64,000 bases of DNA from NCBI GenBank assembly GCA_031367715.1, contig JANLQJ010000077.1, positions 1-64,000 of the forward strand. The letters run 5' to 3'. This DNA comes from JANYHF01 sp031367715 (GTDB taxonomy: Bacteria > Pseudomonadota > Alphaproteobacteria > Rhizobiales > Hyphomicrobiaceae). A program made the position numbers and the translations under genes. The notes beneath the pieces are model-generated. The model saw only the letters and a list, made by a program, of their open reading frames with translations. It ran no database searches and was not told the origin of the DNA. Shown here one piece after another: positions 53,181-62,344 of the stretch (position 1 is its first letter; each line of letters starts with the position of its first letter).

Positions 53181-54506
53181 TTAATACGACTGCTGCGTCT
53201 TGGTCTTGTGCTCGGAGGCTTTCATGGCCTTGCGGTTGCGGTTCCAGTCGGCCTGCGAATCCAGTTTCTGGGCATCGGCCCGGAACTGCTCGGCGATTGG
53301 CGCCGCGGGAGCGATGCCGAGGCTCTGCGCCTGCTGGTCGAGCTGTTTGGCATAGCCGTTCAGCAGTTTCTTGGCGTCGTCGATGCGGCCCTTGTCGCGC
53401 ATTGTGACCGCCTCCTCATGCACCTCGTTGGCGAGCTGCGTGGTGATGTCGCCCATCACGGCCTTGTTCAGGCTGGCCAGTTCCTCGTCCGCTTTGGGGG
53501 TGATGCGCACCGATACCCGCGAGGTATCCGTCACGCGCCGGGTTTCGCCCTGGGCACTGTAGCTGAGTTCGACATCGGCCACCGAGAGATCACCGGCCGT
53601 TGCCCCTTGCGGCACTTCCAGTTCGACGACCACGTACTTCTGTTGCTTGCCATACAGCTGATTGAAGCGGAGCGTCGCCACACCGTCCTTGATCTCGGCG
53701 TCACGTCCAAGGGCCCGGGTCGGCTTGAAACCCCTGTGGCAATCGATCCGGATGATCAGGTCTTGCGCCACCACCGACAAGACATTGCCGAACTCCTTGT
53801 TGAAAATGTCGACCAGCTGATCGGAGCGCTCGACAAAGGCGTGGTTGCCGTCGGAGGCGTAGGCAAGCTTGGTCATCAGGTCTTCGTTGTAGCCAAGGCC
53901 GAGGCCGATGGTGGTGATGCTGATGCCCTTGGCGGCAGCCTTTTGGCCCAGCACAGCAACTTCCTGCGCGCTCGACGGGCCGACATTGGCCAACCCATCC
54001 GAGATCAGGATCAGGCGGTTGACGCGCTCGCGATCAAGGTACTTGCTGATCTGCCGGATGCCTTCTTCGGTACCGGCATAGAGCGCGGTGTTGCCGTCGG
54101 CCTCGAGCGCCTCAATGGCCCGGCTGATGCGGACGTGATCGGTGACATGGGTTGCCGGCACCACAACGTCAACGTCGTGGCTGAACGCGACCACCGAGGC
54201 CACATCGTTCTCGCCGAGGCGCTCCAGCGCCAGGATCGCACCCTCACGCGCCTTGCCGATCTTGTTGTCATCCTGCATCGAACCCGAGCGGTCGATAACG
54301 AGGCCGACATTGGCGGCGGTACGCTTGGCGTCATGAGCGAGCACAAGTCCTTCCAGCGAGATGCGCAGATAGACGTGTTTGCCCGATGCGGCAACCACGG
54401 CGGTCTGGCCGAGCTGGGCATCGAGTTTGACGGTGTTAGCGAACGCGGGCGTTGCCAGCGCGACTGCGGCGCAGGCAGCGCCGATCATTGAGGTGAGTTT
54501 GACCAT
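53181..54506 (-). CDS. Secreted von Willebrand factor A domain protein
   Basis: The 441-residue protein has a signal peptide (MVKLTSMIGAACAAVALATP) and a VWA domain at about 65-250. The metal-ion-dependent adhesion site DRSGSM has Asp72, Ser74 and Ser76. The later MIDAS parts are a Thr in GNTALYAG and the Asp of LILISDGLAN. The C-terminal region has a beta-rich part and a Gln/Lys-rich helical tail. The partners are unknown; similar proteins occur in bacterial envelope stress or adhesion settings. It lies between an acyltransferase and an SLATT effector gene. Confidence 0.88.
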   Translation of the reverse strand: MVKLTSMIGAACAAVALATPAFANTVKLDAQLGQTAVVAASGKHVYLRISLEGLVLAHDAKRTAANVGLVIDRSGSMQDDNKIGKAREGAILALERLGENDVASVVAFSHDVDVVVPATHVTDHVRISRAIEALEADGNTALYAGTEEGIRQISKYLDRERVNRLILISDGLANVGPSSAQEVAVLGQKAAAKGISITTIGLGLGYNEDLMTKLAYASDGNHAFVERSDQLVDIFNKEFGNVLSVVAQDLIIRIDCHRGFKPTRALGRDAEIKDGVATLRFNQLYGKQQKYVVVELEVPQGATAGDLSVADVELSYSAQGETRRVTDTSRVSVRITPKADEELASLNKAVMGDITTQLANEVHEEAVTMRDKGRIDDAKKLLNGYAKQLDQQAQSLGIAPAAPIAEQFRADAQKLDSQADWNRNRKAMKASEHKTKTQQSY

Positions 54507-54772
54507 GTTCGAGAGACCTCCGCAGGATTGACGGTACGAAGATCATTTGCGGCCATGCCGGCCGAATTGCGTTGGAAATGTGCGGATACCTTGTATCAAG
54601 CTATTGGCGAGATTGAGCATTTCATGGTTCGCCAGTGCCGGCATAGTTAGCCAACCGGATGTGGGCGCAAGCCGCCGCTACGCCCTAAGTCGCCGAGCGC
54701 CCGTCACGCACACCCGGTTGACGGGACGTAACGCTGGTTGAACCAGGCCCCGAATCATTCGATAGACTAGCT

Positions 54773-55465
54773 ATGCCGACACTCCGCAGGCCCATTTTGG
54801 TTGCAGCACAGGCGCCGTTTTCCGGTGCCCGCCAATTTGCCGCCGACACACACGGCCACCTTGCGGATCTGCACCGGGAATACCTGCACGATTGGACGAT
54901 TGTGAAACGGGCGCGCTTCAACGCGGCCAAACGCTATGAACGCAAGCAGCAGGCCAGCACCCTTGCCTTTGCGACACTTGGCGTGGTCGGCTTCATGCTC
55001 CCGTACTTCATACTCAACTTCGGCGGGCTACTCAGCGAAGAAGCACGCAAGCTGCTTGATTTCGCGGGTTTCGCAACCGGGTTGTTCTCGCTGGTTCTCG
55101 GGCTGGTTGAGCAGGCCAGAGGCTATGAATCGATGGCGCGGCGCCTCAACACCAGCGCACTTGAAGTGAACTCGGTACTGCGCAGATTGCGCGCCGCTTC
55201 GCACATCGACGACGACATGTTGCGTGGCCTGGTCACGGACTACGAAGCTGCGCTTGATCGCTGCGACATCAATCACGACGACATCGATAGTGAGATCGCG
55301 AACGCGCAACAGTCGCGCCATGAGACTCGCGCCACCGATCAGACGCTGGCGCAACGCAAGCTGCGGCGACTGAAATGGCAGGAATTTTTCCAGATCTGGG
55401 GGCTGTACCTGTTCATCCTGCCGCTCCCGACCATCTGGGCATTGATCGTTTGGATTGCGCTGTAG
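54773..55465 (+). CDS. SLATT-domain membrane protein (SLATT_5-like)
   Basis: The 230-residue protein has the SLATT architecture: an N-terminal helix with RFNAAKRYERKQ, then two transmembrane helices (about 63-83 and 93-115). A helical pattern follows, with ESMARRLNTSALEVNSVLRRL and a DYEAALDRCDINHDD segment that fits the family's YxxxL..NHxxxD signature. A further C-terminal hydrophobic helix follows. SLATT proteins are predicted pore-forming effectors in nucleotide-second-messenger or reverse-transcriptase immune systems. No sensor or cyclase gene is adjacent here. The subfamily assignment is by pattern only. Confidence 0.8.
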   Translation: MPTLRRPILVAAQAPFSGARQFAADTHGHLADLHREYLHDWTIVKRARFNAAKRYERKQQASTLAFATLGVVGFMLPYFILNFGGLLSEEARKLLDFAGFATGLFSLVLGLVEQARGYESMARRLNTSALEVNSVLRRLRAASHIDDDMLRGLVTDYEAALDRCDINHDDIDSEIANAQQSRHETRATDQTLAQRKLRRLKWQEFFQIWGLYLFILPLPTIWALIVWIAL

Positions 55466-55484
55466 TTGGCGCGGTGCTTGTGGT

Positions 55485-55512
55485 GTAGGGGCGCACTGCT
55501 GTGCGCCCCTAC
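55485..55512. repeat. Minimal GTAGGGGCG hairpin (GCACTGCTGTGC core)
   Basis: A perfect 12-bp stem (gtaggggcgcac and gtgcgcccctac) surrounds a 4-base loop tgct. It lies between the SLATT gene and the convergent asd gene, so it may act as a terminator for either. Confidence 0.85.
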
Positions 55513-55530
55513 ACACCGACCGCGGGTGGG

Positions 55531-56568
55531 TTACGCCGCCTTCTTCAGCAGATTGCGGTTGATCAGGCTCTCGGCGATCTGCACCGCGTTCAGCGCCGCG
55601 CCTTTGCGCAGATTGTCCGACACGATCCACAGGTTGAGACCGTTATCGACGGTCGAATCCTCGCGAATGCGACTGACGTAGGTCGCGTACTCGCCGACGC
55701 ATTCGATCGGCGTGATGTAGCCACCCGGCTCGCGCTTGTCGTAGACCATGATGCCCGGCGACTCGCGCAGGATGTCGCGTGCCTCGTCGGCCGTGATCGG
55801 GTTCTCGAACTCGATGTTGACGGCTTCGGAATGGCCCACGAACACCGGCACGCGCACGCAGGTCGCCGTGACCTTGATCTTGGGATCGAGGATCTTCTTG
55901 GTCTCGACCACCATCTTCCATTCCTCTTTGGTCTGACCGTCTTCCATGAAGACGTCGATGTGGGGAATGACGTTGAAGGCGATCTGCTTGCTGAATTTCT
56001 TGGGCGCGTATTCGACTCCGGGCACATATTTGGACTTGGTCTGATCGAACAGCTCGTCCATGCCTTCCTTGCCCGCGCCCGATACCGACTGGTAGGTTGC
56101 GATCACCACGCGCTTGATCTTGGCATGGTCGTGCAATGGCTTCAGCGCCACCACGAGCTGCGCCGTCGAGCAGTTGGGATTGGCGATGATCATCTTCTTC
56201 TTGTAGCCGTTCACGGCGTCCGGATTGACCTCAGGCACCACCAAGGGAACGTCCATGTCGTAGCGCCAACAGGACGAGTTATCGATCACGATGGCGCCCA
56301 GTTTGCCGATCTTCGGACTCCAGAGCTTGCTGACCTCTGAGCCGGCCGACATCAAGCACAGGTCGACCTTGGAGAAATCAAACTGCTCCAGATCCTGGCA
56401 TTTGAGTATCTTGTCGCCGTAGGAGACTTCGGTTCCGACCGAGCGGCGTGACGCGATGGCGTGCACAACGCTGGCGGGGAACTTGCGCTCCTCGAGAATG
56501 TTCATCATCTCGCGGCCCACATTGCCCGTGGCGCCGACGACGGCAACTCGATAGCCGTTCTGGCTCAT
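55531..56568 (-). CDS. asd: Aspartate-semialdehyde dehydrogenase
   Basis: Asd makes aspartate semialdehyde for lysine, threonine, methionine and diaminopimelate synthesis. The 345-residue protein has the NADP-binding start VAVVGATGNVGREM, the catalytic cysteine in IIANPNCSTAQL (Cys133), and VSGAGKEGMDEL. A conserved C-terminal SDNLRKGAALNAVQIAE follows. It is followed further left by the convergent SLATT gene region and preceded by dapB in the same direction. Confidence 0.97.
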   Translation of the reverse strand: MSQNGYRVAVVGATGNVGREMMNILEERKFPASVVHAIASRRSVGTEVSYGDKILKCQDLEQFDFSKVDLCLMSAGSEVSKLWSPKIGKLGAIVIDNSSCWRYDMDVPLVVPEVNPDAVNGYKKKMIIANPNCSTAQLVVALKPLHDHAKIKRVVIATYQSVSGAGKEGMDELFDQTKSKYVPGVEYAPKKFSKQIAFNVIPHIDVFMEDGQTKEEWKMVVETKKILDPKIKVTATCVRVPVFVGHSEAVNIEFENPITADEARDILRESPGIMVYDKREPGGYITPIECVGEYATYVSRIREDSTVDNGLNLWIVSDNLRKGAALNAVQIAESLINRNLLKKAA

Positions 56569-56644
56569 TGATAGGTTGTCCTTTGGTCTTCGATGGATAG
56601 GCCGCGATGAGATAGCCGATTGGGCGCGGCAGGCAATGGATTTG

Positions 56645-56713
56645 TTGGCGCAGTGGGGCTTTGGGCGTTAGGCTTTGGTCGACAGCTACCCCTCTGGCCA
56701 AAGCCCACAGCCC
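56645..56713 (-). terminator. Hairpin between dapB and asd
   Basis: Arms starting gtggggctttgggc and ending gccaaagcccacagccccac form a long imperfect stem between the dapB stop and the asd start. There is no clear T run, so it may be a partial terminator or a processing stem. Confidence 0.4.
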
Positions 56714-56715
56714 CA

Positions 56716-57522
56716 CTACAATCCCAACACATCCGCCATCGAATACAGCCCTGGCGGTTTGCCGTGCGCCCACAGCGCGGCCTTGACGGCGCCGCGCGCG
56801 AAGATCCCGCGATCGGCGGCCTTGTGGGTGATCTCGATACGTTCATTCTCACCGGCAAAGATCACTGTGTGCTCGCCAACGACAGTGCCGCCGCGCAGGG
56901 TGGCAAAGCCGATGCTGCCGCGCGCGCGCGCGCCGGTGTGGCCATCGCGCGCGCGTATCGAATGGGTCTTGAGGTCGATGCCGCGTCCTGCGGCGGCGGC
57001 CTGTCCGAACATCAACGCGGTCCCGGACGGCGCATCGACCTTGTGGCGGTGATGCATCTCGACGATCTCGATATCGAAATCCTCATCCAACGCGGCGGCC
57101 ACTTTGCGCGTCAGCGCGGCCAGCAGATTGACGCCCAGGCTCATATTGCCGGCCTTCATGATACGAGCTTTCTTGGCGAAGGCGGCAATGCGGGTTTCAT
57201 CGTCCGCGGTAAACCCGGTGGTACCAATGACATGCACCAACCCGGCTTTGGCCGCCAGCGCCGCAACCTGCAGCGAAGCATTCGGCGTGGAGAAATCGAC
57301 AATGCCATCGATCTGATCGGCGATGGCGGCAAGATCGTCCGTGATCGGCACCGTCAGCTTACCAACTCCGGCCAGCAATCCCACATCCTGGCCCAGCGCG
57401 ATCGAACCCGGCATCTCGATGGCGCCACCGACGCAGCAGCCCGGCACTTCCTTGATGGTGCGGACCAGTGTCTGGCCCATGCGTCCGGCCGCGCCGATCA
57501 CTGCCAGTCTCATATCGGTCAT
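56716..57522 (-). CDS. dapB: 4-hydroxy-tetrahydrodipicolinate reductase
   Basis: DapB reduces the dihydrodipicolinate intermediate on the route to diaminopimelate and lysine. The 268-residue protein has the dinucleotide-binding start AVIGAAGRMGQTLVRT, the central VGTTGFTADDET-like motif and the active-site segment EMHHRHKVDAPSGTALM. Its position upstream of asd in the same direction groups two steps of the lysine pathway. Confidence 0.97.
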   Translation of the reverse strand: MTDMRLAVIGAAGRMGQTLVRTIKEVPGCCVGGAIEMPGSIALGQDVGLLAGVGKLTVPITDDLAAIADQIDGIVDFSTPNASLQVAALAAKAGLVHVIGTTGFTADDETRIAAFAKKARIMKAGNMSLGVNLLAALTRKVAAALDEDFDIEIVEMHHRHKVDAPSGTALMFGQAAAAGRGIDLKTHSIRARDGHTGARARGSIGFATLRGGTVVGEHTVIFAGENERIEITHKAADRGIFARGAVKAALWAHGKPPGLYSMADVLGL

Positions 57523-57572
57523 GAATTGCGCCCCTCCGTGGGCACCCGCCTGAGGTCAGGCCGAGCACACTA

Positions 57573-58385
57573 TCACACCTCAAGATCGACGATCACTGGC
57601 GCATGATCGGAGGGCTGCGTCCAGCCGCGCGCTTCATCCAGCACACGCATGGCCGTCGGCTTGGCAGTGGCCTTGCGGTTCAGCCACACATGATCGAGGC
57701 GGCGGCCCTTGTTGGCTGTCTTCCAGTCCGCCGCCCGGTAACTCCACCATGTATAGAGCTTTTCTTCGGCCGGTACGAACGAGCGCATGACGTCTTGCCA
57801 CTGGCCCGCCGCCAGCACGCGCGACAACGCCTCGACTTCCACCGGCGTATGGCTGACGATGCCCAGCATTTGCTTGTGCGACCAGACATCGTGCTCCAGC
57901 GGCGCCACGTTCATGTCTCCTATGGCAACCCGGTTGGTGCCGCCCTCGGCGCCATCCGACATCCACTTGGCCATGCCGTCGAGATAGGCAAGTTTCTGTC
58001 CGAACTTGGGGTTCACGGCATGGTCGGGCGTATCGCCTCCAGAAGGGACGTAGAAGTTATCGACCACCAGACCCTTGTGCCTGGCGCTCGGGGTCACTTT
58101 CACGGCGAGGTGCCGCGCTTCGCCGGTCGCGTTCAGATCGTGCCGCACCAGCTCGGTCAGCGGCAGCCGCGAGACGGTCGCCACGCCGTGATAGCCAGGC
58201 TGGCCATGGACCACGGCATGGCGGTAGCCGAAACCCGCGAACGCCTCACGCGGGAATAGCTCGCTGGCGCACTTGATCTCCTGCAGGCACAGCACATCGG
58301 GCGCATGCTCGGTCAGAAAGCGCTCGACCAGACCGATGCGCAGCCGCACGGAATTGATGTTCCAGGTCGCCAATCTCAGTTTCAT
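57573..58385 (-). CDS. xth: Exodeoxyribonuclease III / AP endonuclease
   Basis: The 270-residue ExoIII-type protein repairs abasic sites. It has the metal ligand Glu36 in LCLQEIKC, the central YVPSGGDTPDHAVNPKF, the Asp/Asn pair in AIGDMNVAPLEHD, and the catalytic SDHAPV near the C-terminus. The ATG at 58385 gives MKLRLATWNINSVRLR, matching the family; a longer upstream extension does not. The gene is leftward, like the LolA-like and ftsK genes beyond it. Confidence 0.95.
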   Translation of the reverse strand: MKLRLATWNINSVRLRIGLVERFLTEHAPDVLCLQEIKCASELFPREAFAGFGYRHAVVHGQPGYHGVATVSRLPLTELVRHDLNATGEARHLAVKVTPSARHKGLVVDNFYVPSGGDTPDHAVNPKFGQKLAYLDGMAKWMSDGAEGGTNRVAIGDMNVAPLEHDVWSHKQMLGIVSHTPVEVEALSRVLAAGQWQDVMRSFVPAEEKLYTWWSYRAADWKTANKGRRLDHVWLNRKATAKPTAMRVLDEARGWTQPSDHAPVIVDLEV

Positions 58386-58750
58386 GGAATCACGCGGAGT
58401 TGGGGGACACGAACGGCATCTTGCGCCCGCGCATCGTGCCTGAACTGCAAAACTTTTGTAACGCCGAAGATGAAGATCAAGTCCCCGATCCAAAGAAAAA
58501 GGCGCCCAACACGAGGTTGAGCGCCTTTCTGCGCGATTGGCGCAAATGGCATCGGGAGGGAGCCGATGCCTGCAAACGCGCCATCGGTTAGACGGGGGGG
58601 CACTACCGATATGGGGCGCGCTTGCGATATGATGAAAATAGGCCGGATCCGGCGGAGTTCAAGAGCTCATCGCACCTTGATGACGAAAATGTTACTGGTA
58701 AAGCCGTAGTCATGGGCACTTCAGGTTGCACGTGAGTCGCAACTCAACTT
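58386..58750. other. 365-bp intergenic region with one hairpin
   Basis: Between xth and the LolA-like gene I recognise only a terminator-like hairpin (58494-58532) and a short gccggatccggc palindrome near 58643. Short open frames on both strands across the hairpin lack family character, and I do not call them genes. Confidence 0.5.
58494..58532. terminator. Terminator-like hairpin
   Basis: aaggcgc (58499-58505) and gcgcctt (58521-58527) pair, with an inner caac/gttg extension, flanked by an A run on the left and T residues on the right. It could stop transcription in either direction. Confidence 0.55.
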
Positions 58751-59503
58751 TTAGTGCTTTCCCTTAAGGGCTTCCAGCTCCAACGGAGAGTTCTCGAAGA
58801 ACTTTGGATCGGCGGGTTTGTCGCGCACGAGGTTCGCGATCTCGACCCGCGTGTTGTCGCCCTGCGGACCGGCGATCACCCACTCCTTCAACTCCAGCTT
58901 GCCCTCATTCTTGACGAAGAACAGCTGGATCTGACCCTGATTGTCGGAAATCTTGTCCTGGATCGTCATGGTGACCAGATCGTCGGTCGCCGACAGCTCT
59001 TTGATATCGGCGTCGCGCGAAAGGTTGACGTCCTTGGCCAGCAGCAGGCGGAAGGGCGTCGAATCCACCGGATAGCGATCGGCGTGCTTAAGGTCGTAGT
59101 CCTCGAAGGACAGCGTTTCGCCGTCGGACAGGATGACCAGCTGGCTTGGCGCGCCATAGACAAAGCGGAACTTGCCCGGGCGCTTGATGAAAAAGTCGCC
59201 CTTCTGCTGCTGCTGCTCGGCATCGGTCTGCAGGAACTTGCCCCTGAGTTCGTTGATGCCGTTGAAATAGCCATTGATGTCGGTGATGGCGGCCGTTTGT
59301 TTGTCGTCTAGGGTCAGGCTGCCCGCCGGCGCCGGCTTGGCCCCGGTAACACTGGCGCCCCAGTTGGAACCGCCAACCGCCTTGGCCTTGTCGCCGACTT
59401 TGGCATCAGCCGCGTCTGAGACGGTGGTCGCACCGATAAACGTCGTGCCGGCGAGTGCGGCACTGAGAACAATACGTCGCAAAACTTGTCCCGCTTCGCT
59501 CAT
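58751..59503 (-). CDS. lolA: LolA-family outer-membrane lipoprotein carrier-like protein
   Basis: The 250-residue protein begins MSEAGQVLRRIVLSAALAGTT, a signal peptide. A LolA-fold pattern follows, with ELRGKFLQTDAEQQQQKGDFFIKRPGKFRFVY, then LVILSDGETLSFEDYDLKHADRYP and a late LVTMTIQDKISDNQGQIQLFF. Such proteins carry lipoproteins through the periplasm or are LolA relatives. The family call is firm; a direct lipoprotein-carrier role is inferred. The gene sits just downstream of ftsK in the same direction. Confidence 0.85.
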   Translation of the reverse strand: MSEAGQVLRRIVLSAALAGTTFIGATTVSDAADAKVGDKAKAVGGSNWGASVTGAKPAPAGSLTLDDKQTAAITDINGYFNGINELRGKFLQTDAEQQQQKGDFFIKRPGKFRFVYGAPSQLVILSDGETLSFEDYDLKHADRYPVDSTPFRLLLAKDVNLSRDADIKELSATDDLVTMTIQDKISDNQGQIQLFFVKNEGKLELKEWVIAGPQGDNTRVEIANLVRDKPADPKFFENSPLELEALKGKH

Positions 59504-59626
59504 GCGAACTGGCTCCAGTGATAATGGAAAGTCCCTGCAAGGGGACGGGCACGACGGTGCCATCCCACTTCCCGCTGTCAAACTGATGCGCGGAGCCTTG
59601 GCTGTTCCATGCAAATATGAGCCAAA

Positions 59627-62338
59627 TTAGGCGGACGCGGTGCGGCCGAGCAGCACGGGCCGCCGGCCCGAGGCATCGTCCTGGCTAGCGACCAGTCCGG
59701 TTTCTTGCATCTTGCCCAGCAGATCATTGGCGGACCCGTAGGCCAATCCCAGCCGCGCGCGCAGCTCGGCAACCGAGGTCGAGCCCTGCTGCATGGCGAT
59801 GCTGACCGCCTGTTGATAGGTCTCGGTATCGACCACAACCGGCACCGGGTCGACCGCGGCACGGCCGATCGATGGTTCGTAGCTGGCCGGACCCTGGCGC
59901 CGAATGGCGTCGGTCACCTGGGCAATATCGCGGTTCCCGAGCATCGGCGCCTGGCCACGTACCGGCGCGCCGCCAACCCCGAACAGTAGATCGCCAGCTC
60001 CCAGCAGCAGCTCGGCTCCACCATCATTGAGGATCAGGCGGCTTTGCGACTTCGAACCGAGCTTGAAGCACAGCCGAGCAGGCAAGTTCGCCCTCAGGCC
60101 GGCCGAAATCCGGTCGGTCTCCAGTTTGCCGGTGGCCGCGATGATATGAATGCCGGCCGCGCGCGACATCTGGCCGAGCCGCTGCAGCACGCTGTCTGCC
60201 TCGGCGCCTTCGGCCTGCAACAACAGCTCGAGATCGTCGATCACCACCACCACATAGGGCATCGCCTTGGGGGTGATGACTTCTTCCTCATAGATGGCGC
60301 GTCCGCTCTGCCGGTCAAAGCCGGTCTGCACGGCGCGCTTGAAGCCGGTGCCCTGGCGCAAGGCATTGCGCACGGCGTTGTTGTAGACGCCGATGCCACG
60401 CATGTTGAGCTTGGACATCACCTTCAGCCGCTCTTCCATCTCGGCGACGCACCAGGCCAGCGCGCTCATGGCCTGGCCGGGGTCCTTGAGCACAGGAGCC
60501 AGCAGGTGCCCGATACCATCGAAGGCCTGATGGTCGACGCCCTTGGGATCGATCACCAGCAGGCGCAGCTCTTCCGGGCTGTGGCGCAACAACAGCGACA
60601 GTAGCATGGTGCCGAGCGTGGTCGACTTGCCCGAGCCGGCCGAGCCGGCCACCAACAATCCGGGCATCTGCGCCAGATCGGAAATGATCGGTTGGCGGTC
60701 GACGCCCATGCCGATGGCGAGCGGCAGCGCATGCAGATTGTGCTTGTAGCTGCGGGTTTCCATCAGGCCGCGCAGAGAGACCTTCTCGTGCCGTTCGTTC
60801 GGCAGCTCGATGCCAACCGAACTGCGCCCTGGGATGGCAGCAACGCGGGCGGTCGAGACGCCAAAGGCCCGGGCAATATCCTCGGCCAGGCCGATGACGC
60901 GGGTCAGCTTGACGCCGGCCGCCGCTTCCAGCTCGTAGTGCGTGACGATCGGGCCAGGCAGCACACTGATGATTTTGCCGCGCACGCCGAAATCGACTAG
61001 CACATCCTCAAGCCGTCTGGCGGCCGCCACCAGCTCGACATTGTCATTTTCCGGTGGCGAGTCTTTGGCCTCGGACTGACTGAGCAGCGTCACCGGCGGC
61101 ACGCGATAAACCGCAGCGGCTTCGGCCCAGGTGCGGACCGTAGCGGTCGCCATGTCGCTCGCCTTGGGCGCCTTGCTGGGAGGCTCGGACTGCTTGGTCG
61201 CGGCGGCCACTTCGACGTATTGCGGCAGCGGTTCTGCATCGTCGTCAAGGAACGGCACCGAATTGCCGGTCAGCGGGGCAACTGCTTCGCCCGCCCGTTC
61301 CAGAAACGCGCGCCATCCAGGCCATGACGGCGAGGCATCGGGCGCCTCCTCGACGTCATCTTCGTCGCGGCGGCTGGCTGCCGGCGCAAAGCGCTGCGCC
61401 ATGTGCCGGCTCTGGTCGTCGTCCGGCAGATCGTCATAGGGCACATGCATGGACTGGCCAGGCTGGTAACCGCCGGCAGCGTCGGAACCGGCCGCCGCGT
61501 CGTTGTCCCGTTCGGCCATGCGCACGAAAGCCGGCGCCTGGCCTTTGCGCGGCGGCACCATGCGTACCGATGCGTTGCCGCCGGTCGAGGGCGCGGATTG
61601 GGCATCGAGATCGGGCGCAAAGCTGAGTTCGCCAGACCAGTTCGGCTTGAGTTTGGAGCTATCGGTCTCTCGATCCATCGACCGCGCCGCGGGCTTTTCC
61701 AGCGCGGGTTCAACATTGAAGCCGAGATTGGCGCTGGCATTCGCCAAGTCGGCGTCCGCCGCGGAGCTGGAACGCACCGCCAGCACGAACAGGCAGGTGG
61801 CGGCGGCCGCAAGGCCGGCACCGCCGAGGCCGCTGGCATAGTCCGGGCCGGCAAACGACAGTGCCATGCGCAACAGACCCAGGCCCTGGTCGCCAACGAC
61901 GCCACCCAGGCCGCGCGCGAATGGCCAGGCGTCCGGCGCGGGCAGGGCCGACAGCGCGCTGGCTGCCGTAAGGCTGGTCAAGGGCCAGAGCAGCAACCGC
62001 CGCACGGGCCGGCCGAGCGGCCGTCGCGACAAGTGCTCGATGGCCCAGAAGGTGGGGATTGAGAACAGCACGGCGGCGCCAAAGCCGAGGCTTTGCAGCA
62101 GCACATCGGCGGTTTGAGCGGGCAACTTGCCGAACAGGTGTGTGATCAAACCGCCGCCAACGGCGGCCGGTTCGGTGCTCGGCAGCTCCCAAGAGAGCAG
62201 CCCCAGCCAGCCGAGACCGGTCAGAAACAGCAGACCCGCGCCCAGACCCCGACGCAGCCAGCTGCGCAAGCCGCTGCCCAGGGCGTCCGGCAGGAACTCC
62301 CGATGACTCTTATCGCTGTGCAACAGACTCGCTGACAC
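59627..62338 (-). CDS. ftsK: DNA translocase FtsK
   Basis: FtsK couples cell division to chromosome-dimer resolution. The 903-residue protein has four N-terminal membrane helices (about 25-190), a long Ala/Pro/acidic linker (about 220-430) and the motor domain. Walker A GSAGSGKSTTLGTM, the Walker B region LRLLVIDPKGVDHQAF and VVVIDDLELLLQ are visible. A C-terminal winged-helix gamma domain with RARLGLAYGSANDLL would read KOPS-type sequences. The start is GTG at 62338, 6 bp after the aminotransferase stop. Confidence 0.96.
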   Translation of the reverse strand: MSASLLHSDKSHREFLPDALGSGLRSWLRRGLGAGLLFLTGLGWLGLLSWELPSTEPAAVGGGLITHLFGKLPAQTADVLLQSLGFGAAVLFSIPTFWAIEHLSRRPLGRPVRRLLLWPLTSLTAASALSALPAPDAWPFARGLGGVVGDQGLGLLRMALSFAGPDYASGLGGAGLAAAATCLFVLAVRSSSAADADLANASANLGFNVEPALEKPAARSMDRETDSSKLKPNWSGELSFAPDLDAQSAPSTGGNASVRMVPPRKGQAPAFVRMAERDNDAAAGSDAAGGYQPGQSMHVPYDDLPDDDQSRHMAQRFAPAASRRDEDDVEEAPDASPSWPGWRAFLERAGEAVAPLTGNSVPFLDDDAEPLPQYVEVAAATKQSEPPSKAPKASDMATATVRTWAEAAAVYRVPPVTLLSQSEAKDSPPENDNVELVAAARRLEDVLVDFGVRGKIISVLPGPIVTHYELEAAAGVKLTRVIGLAEDIARAFGVSTARVAAIPGRSSVGIELPNERHEKVSLRGLMETRSYKHNLHALPLAIGMGVDRQPIISDLAQMPGLLVAGSAGSGKSTTLGTMLLSLLLRHSPEELRLLVIDPKGVDHQAFDGIGHLLAPVLKDPGQAMSALAWCVAEMEERLKVMSKLNMRGIGVYNNAVRNALRQGTGFKRAVQTGFDRQSGRAIYEEEVITPKAMPYVVVVIDDLELLLQAEGAEADSVLQRLGQMSRAAGIHIIAATGKLETDRISAGLRANLPARLCFKLGSKSQSRLILNDGGAELLLGAGDLLFGVGGAPVRGQAPMLGNRDIAQVTDAIRRQGPASYEPSIGRAAVDPVPVVVDTETYQQAVSIAMQQGSTSVAELRARLGLAYGSANDLLGKMQETGLVASQDDASGRRPVLLGRTASA

Positions 62339-62344
62339 GGCACT

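Noticed and set aside
53208..54491. 427-codon plus-strand open frame
   Set aside because: It is antisense to the VWA protein, which has a signal peptide and MIDAS motif.
58382..58603. Short open frames on both strands between xth and the LolA-like gene
   Set aside because: They overlap a terminator-like hairpin and lack recognisable family pattern or a convincing ribosome binding site.
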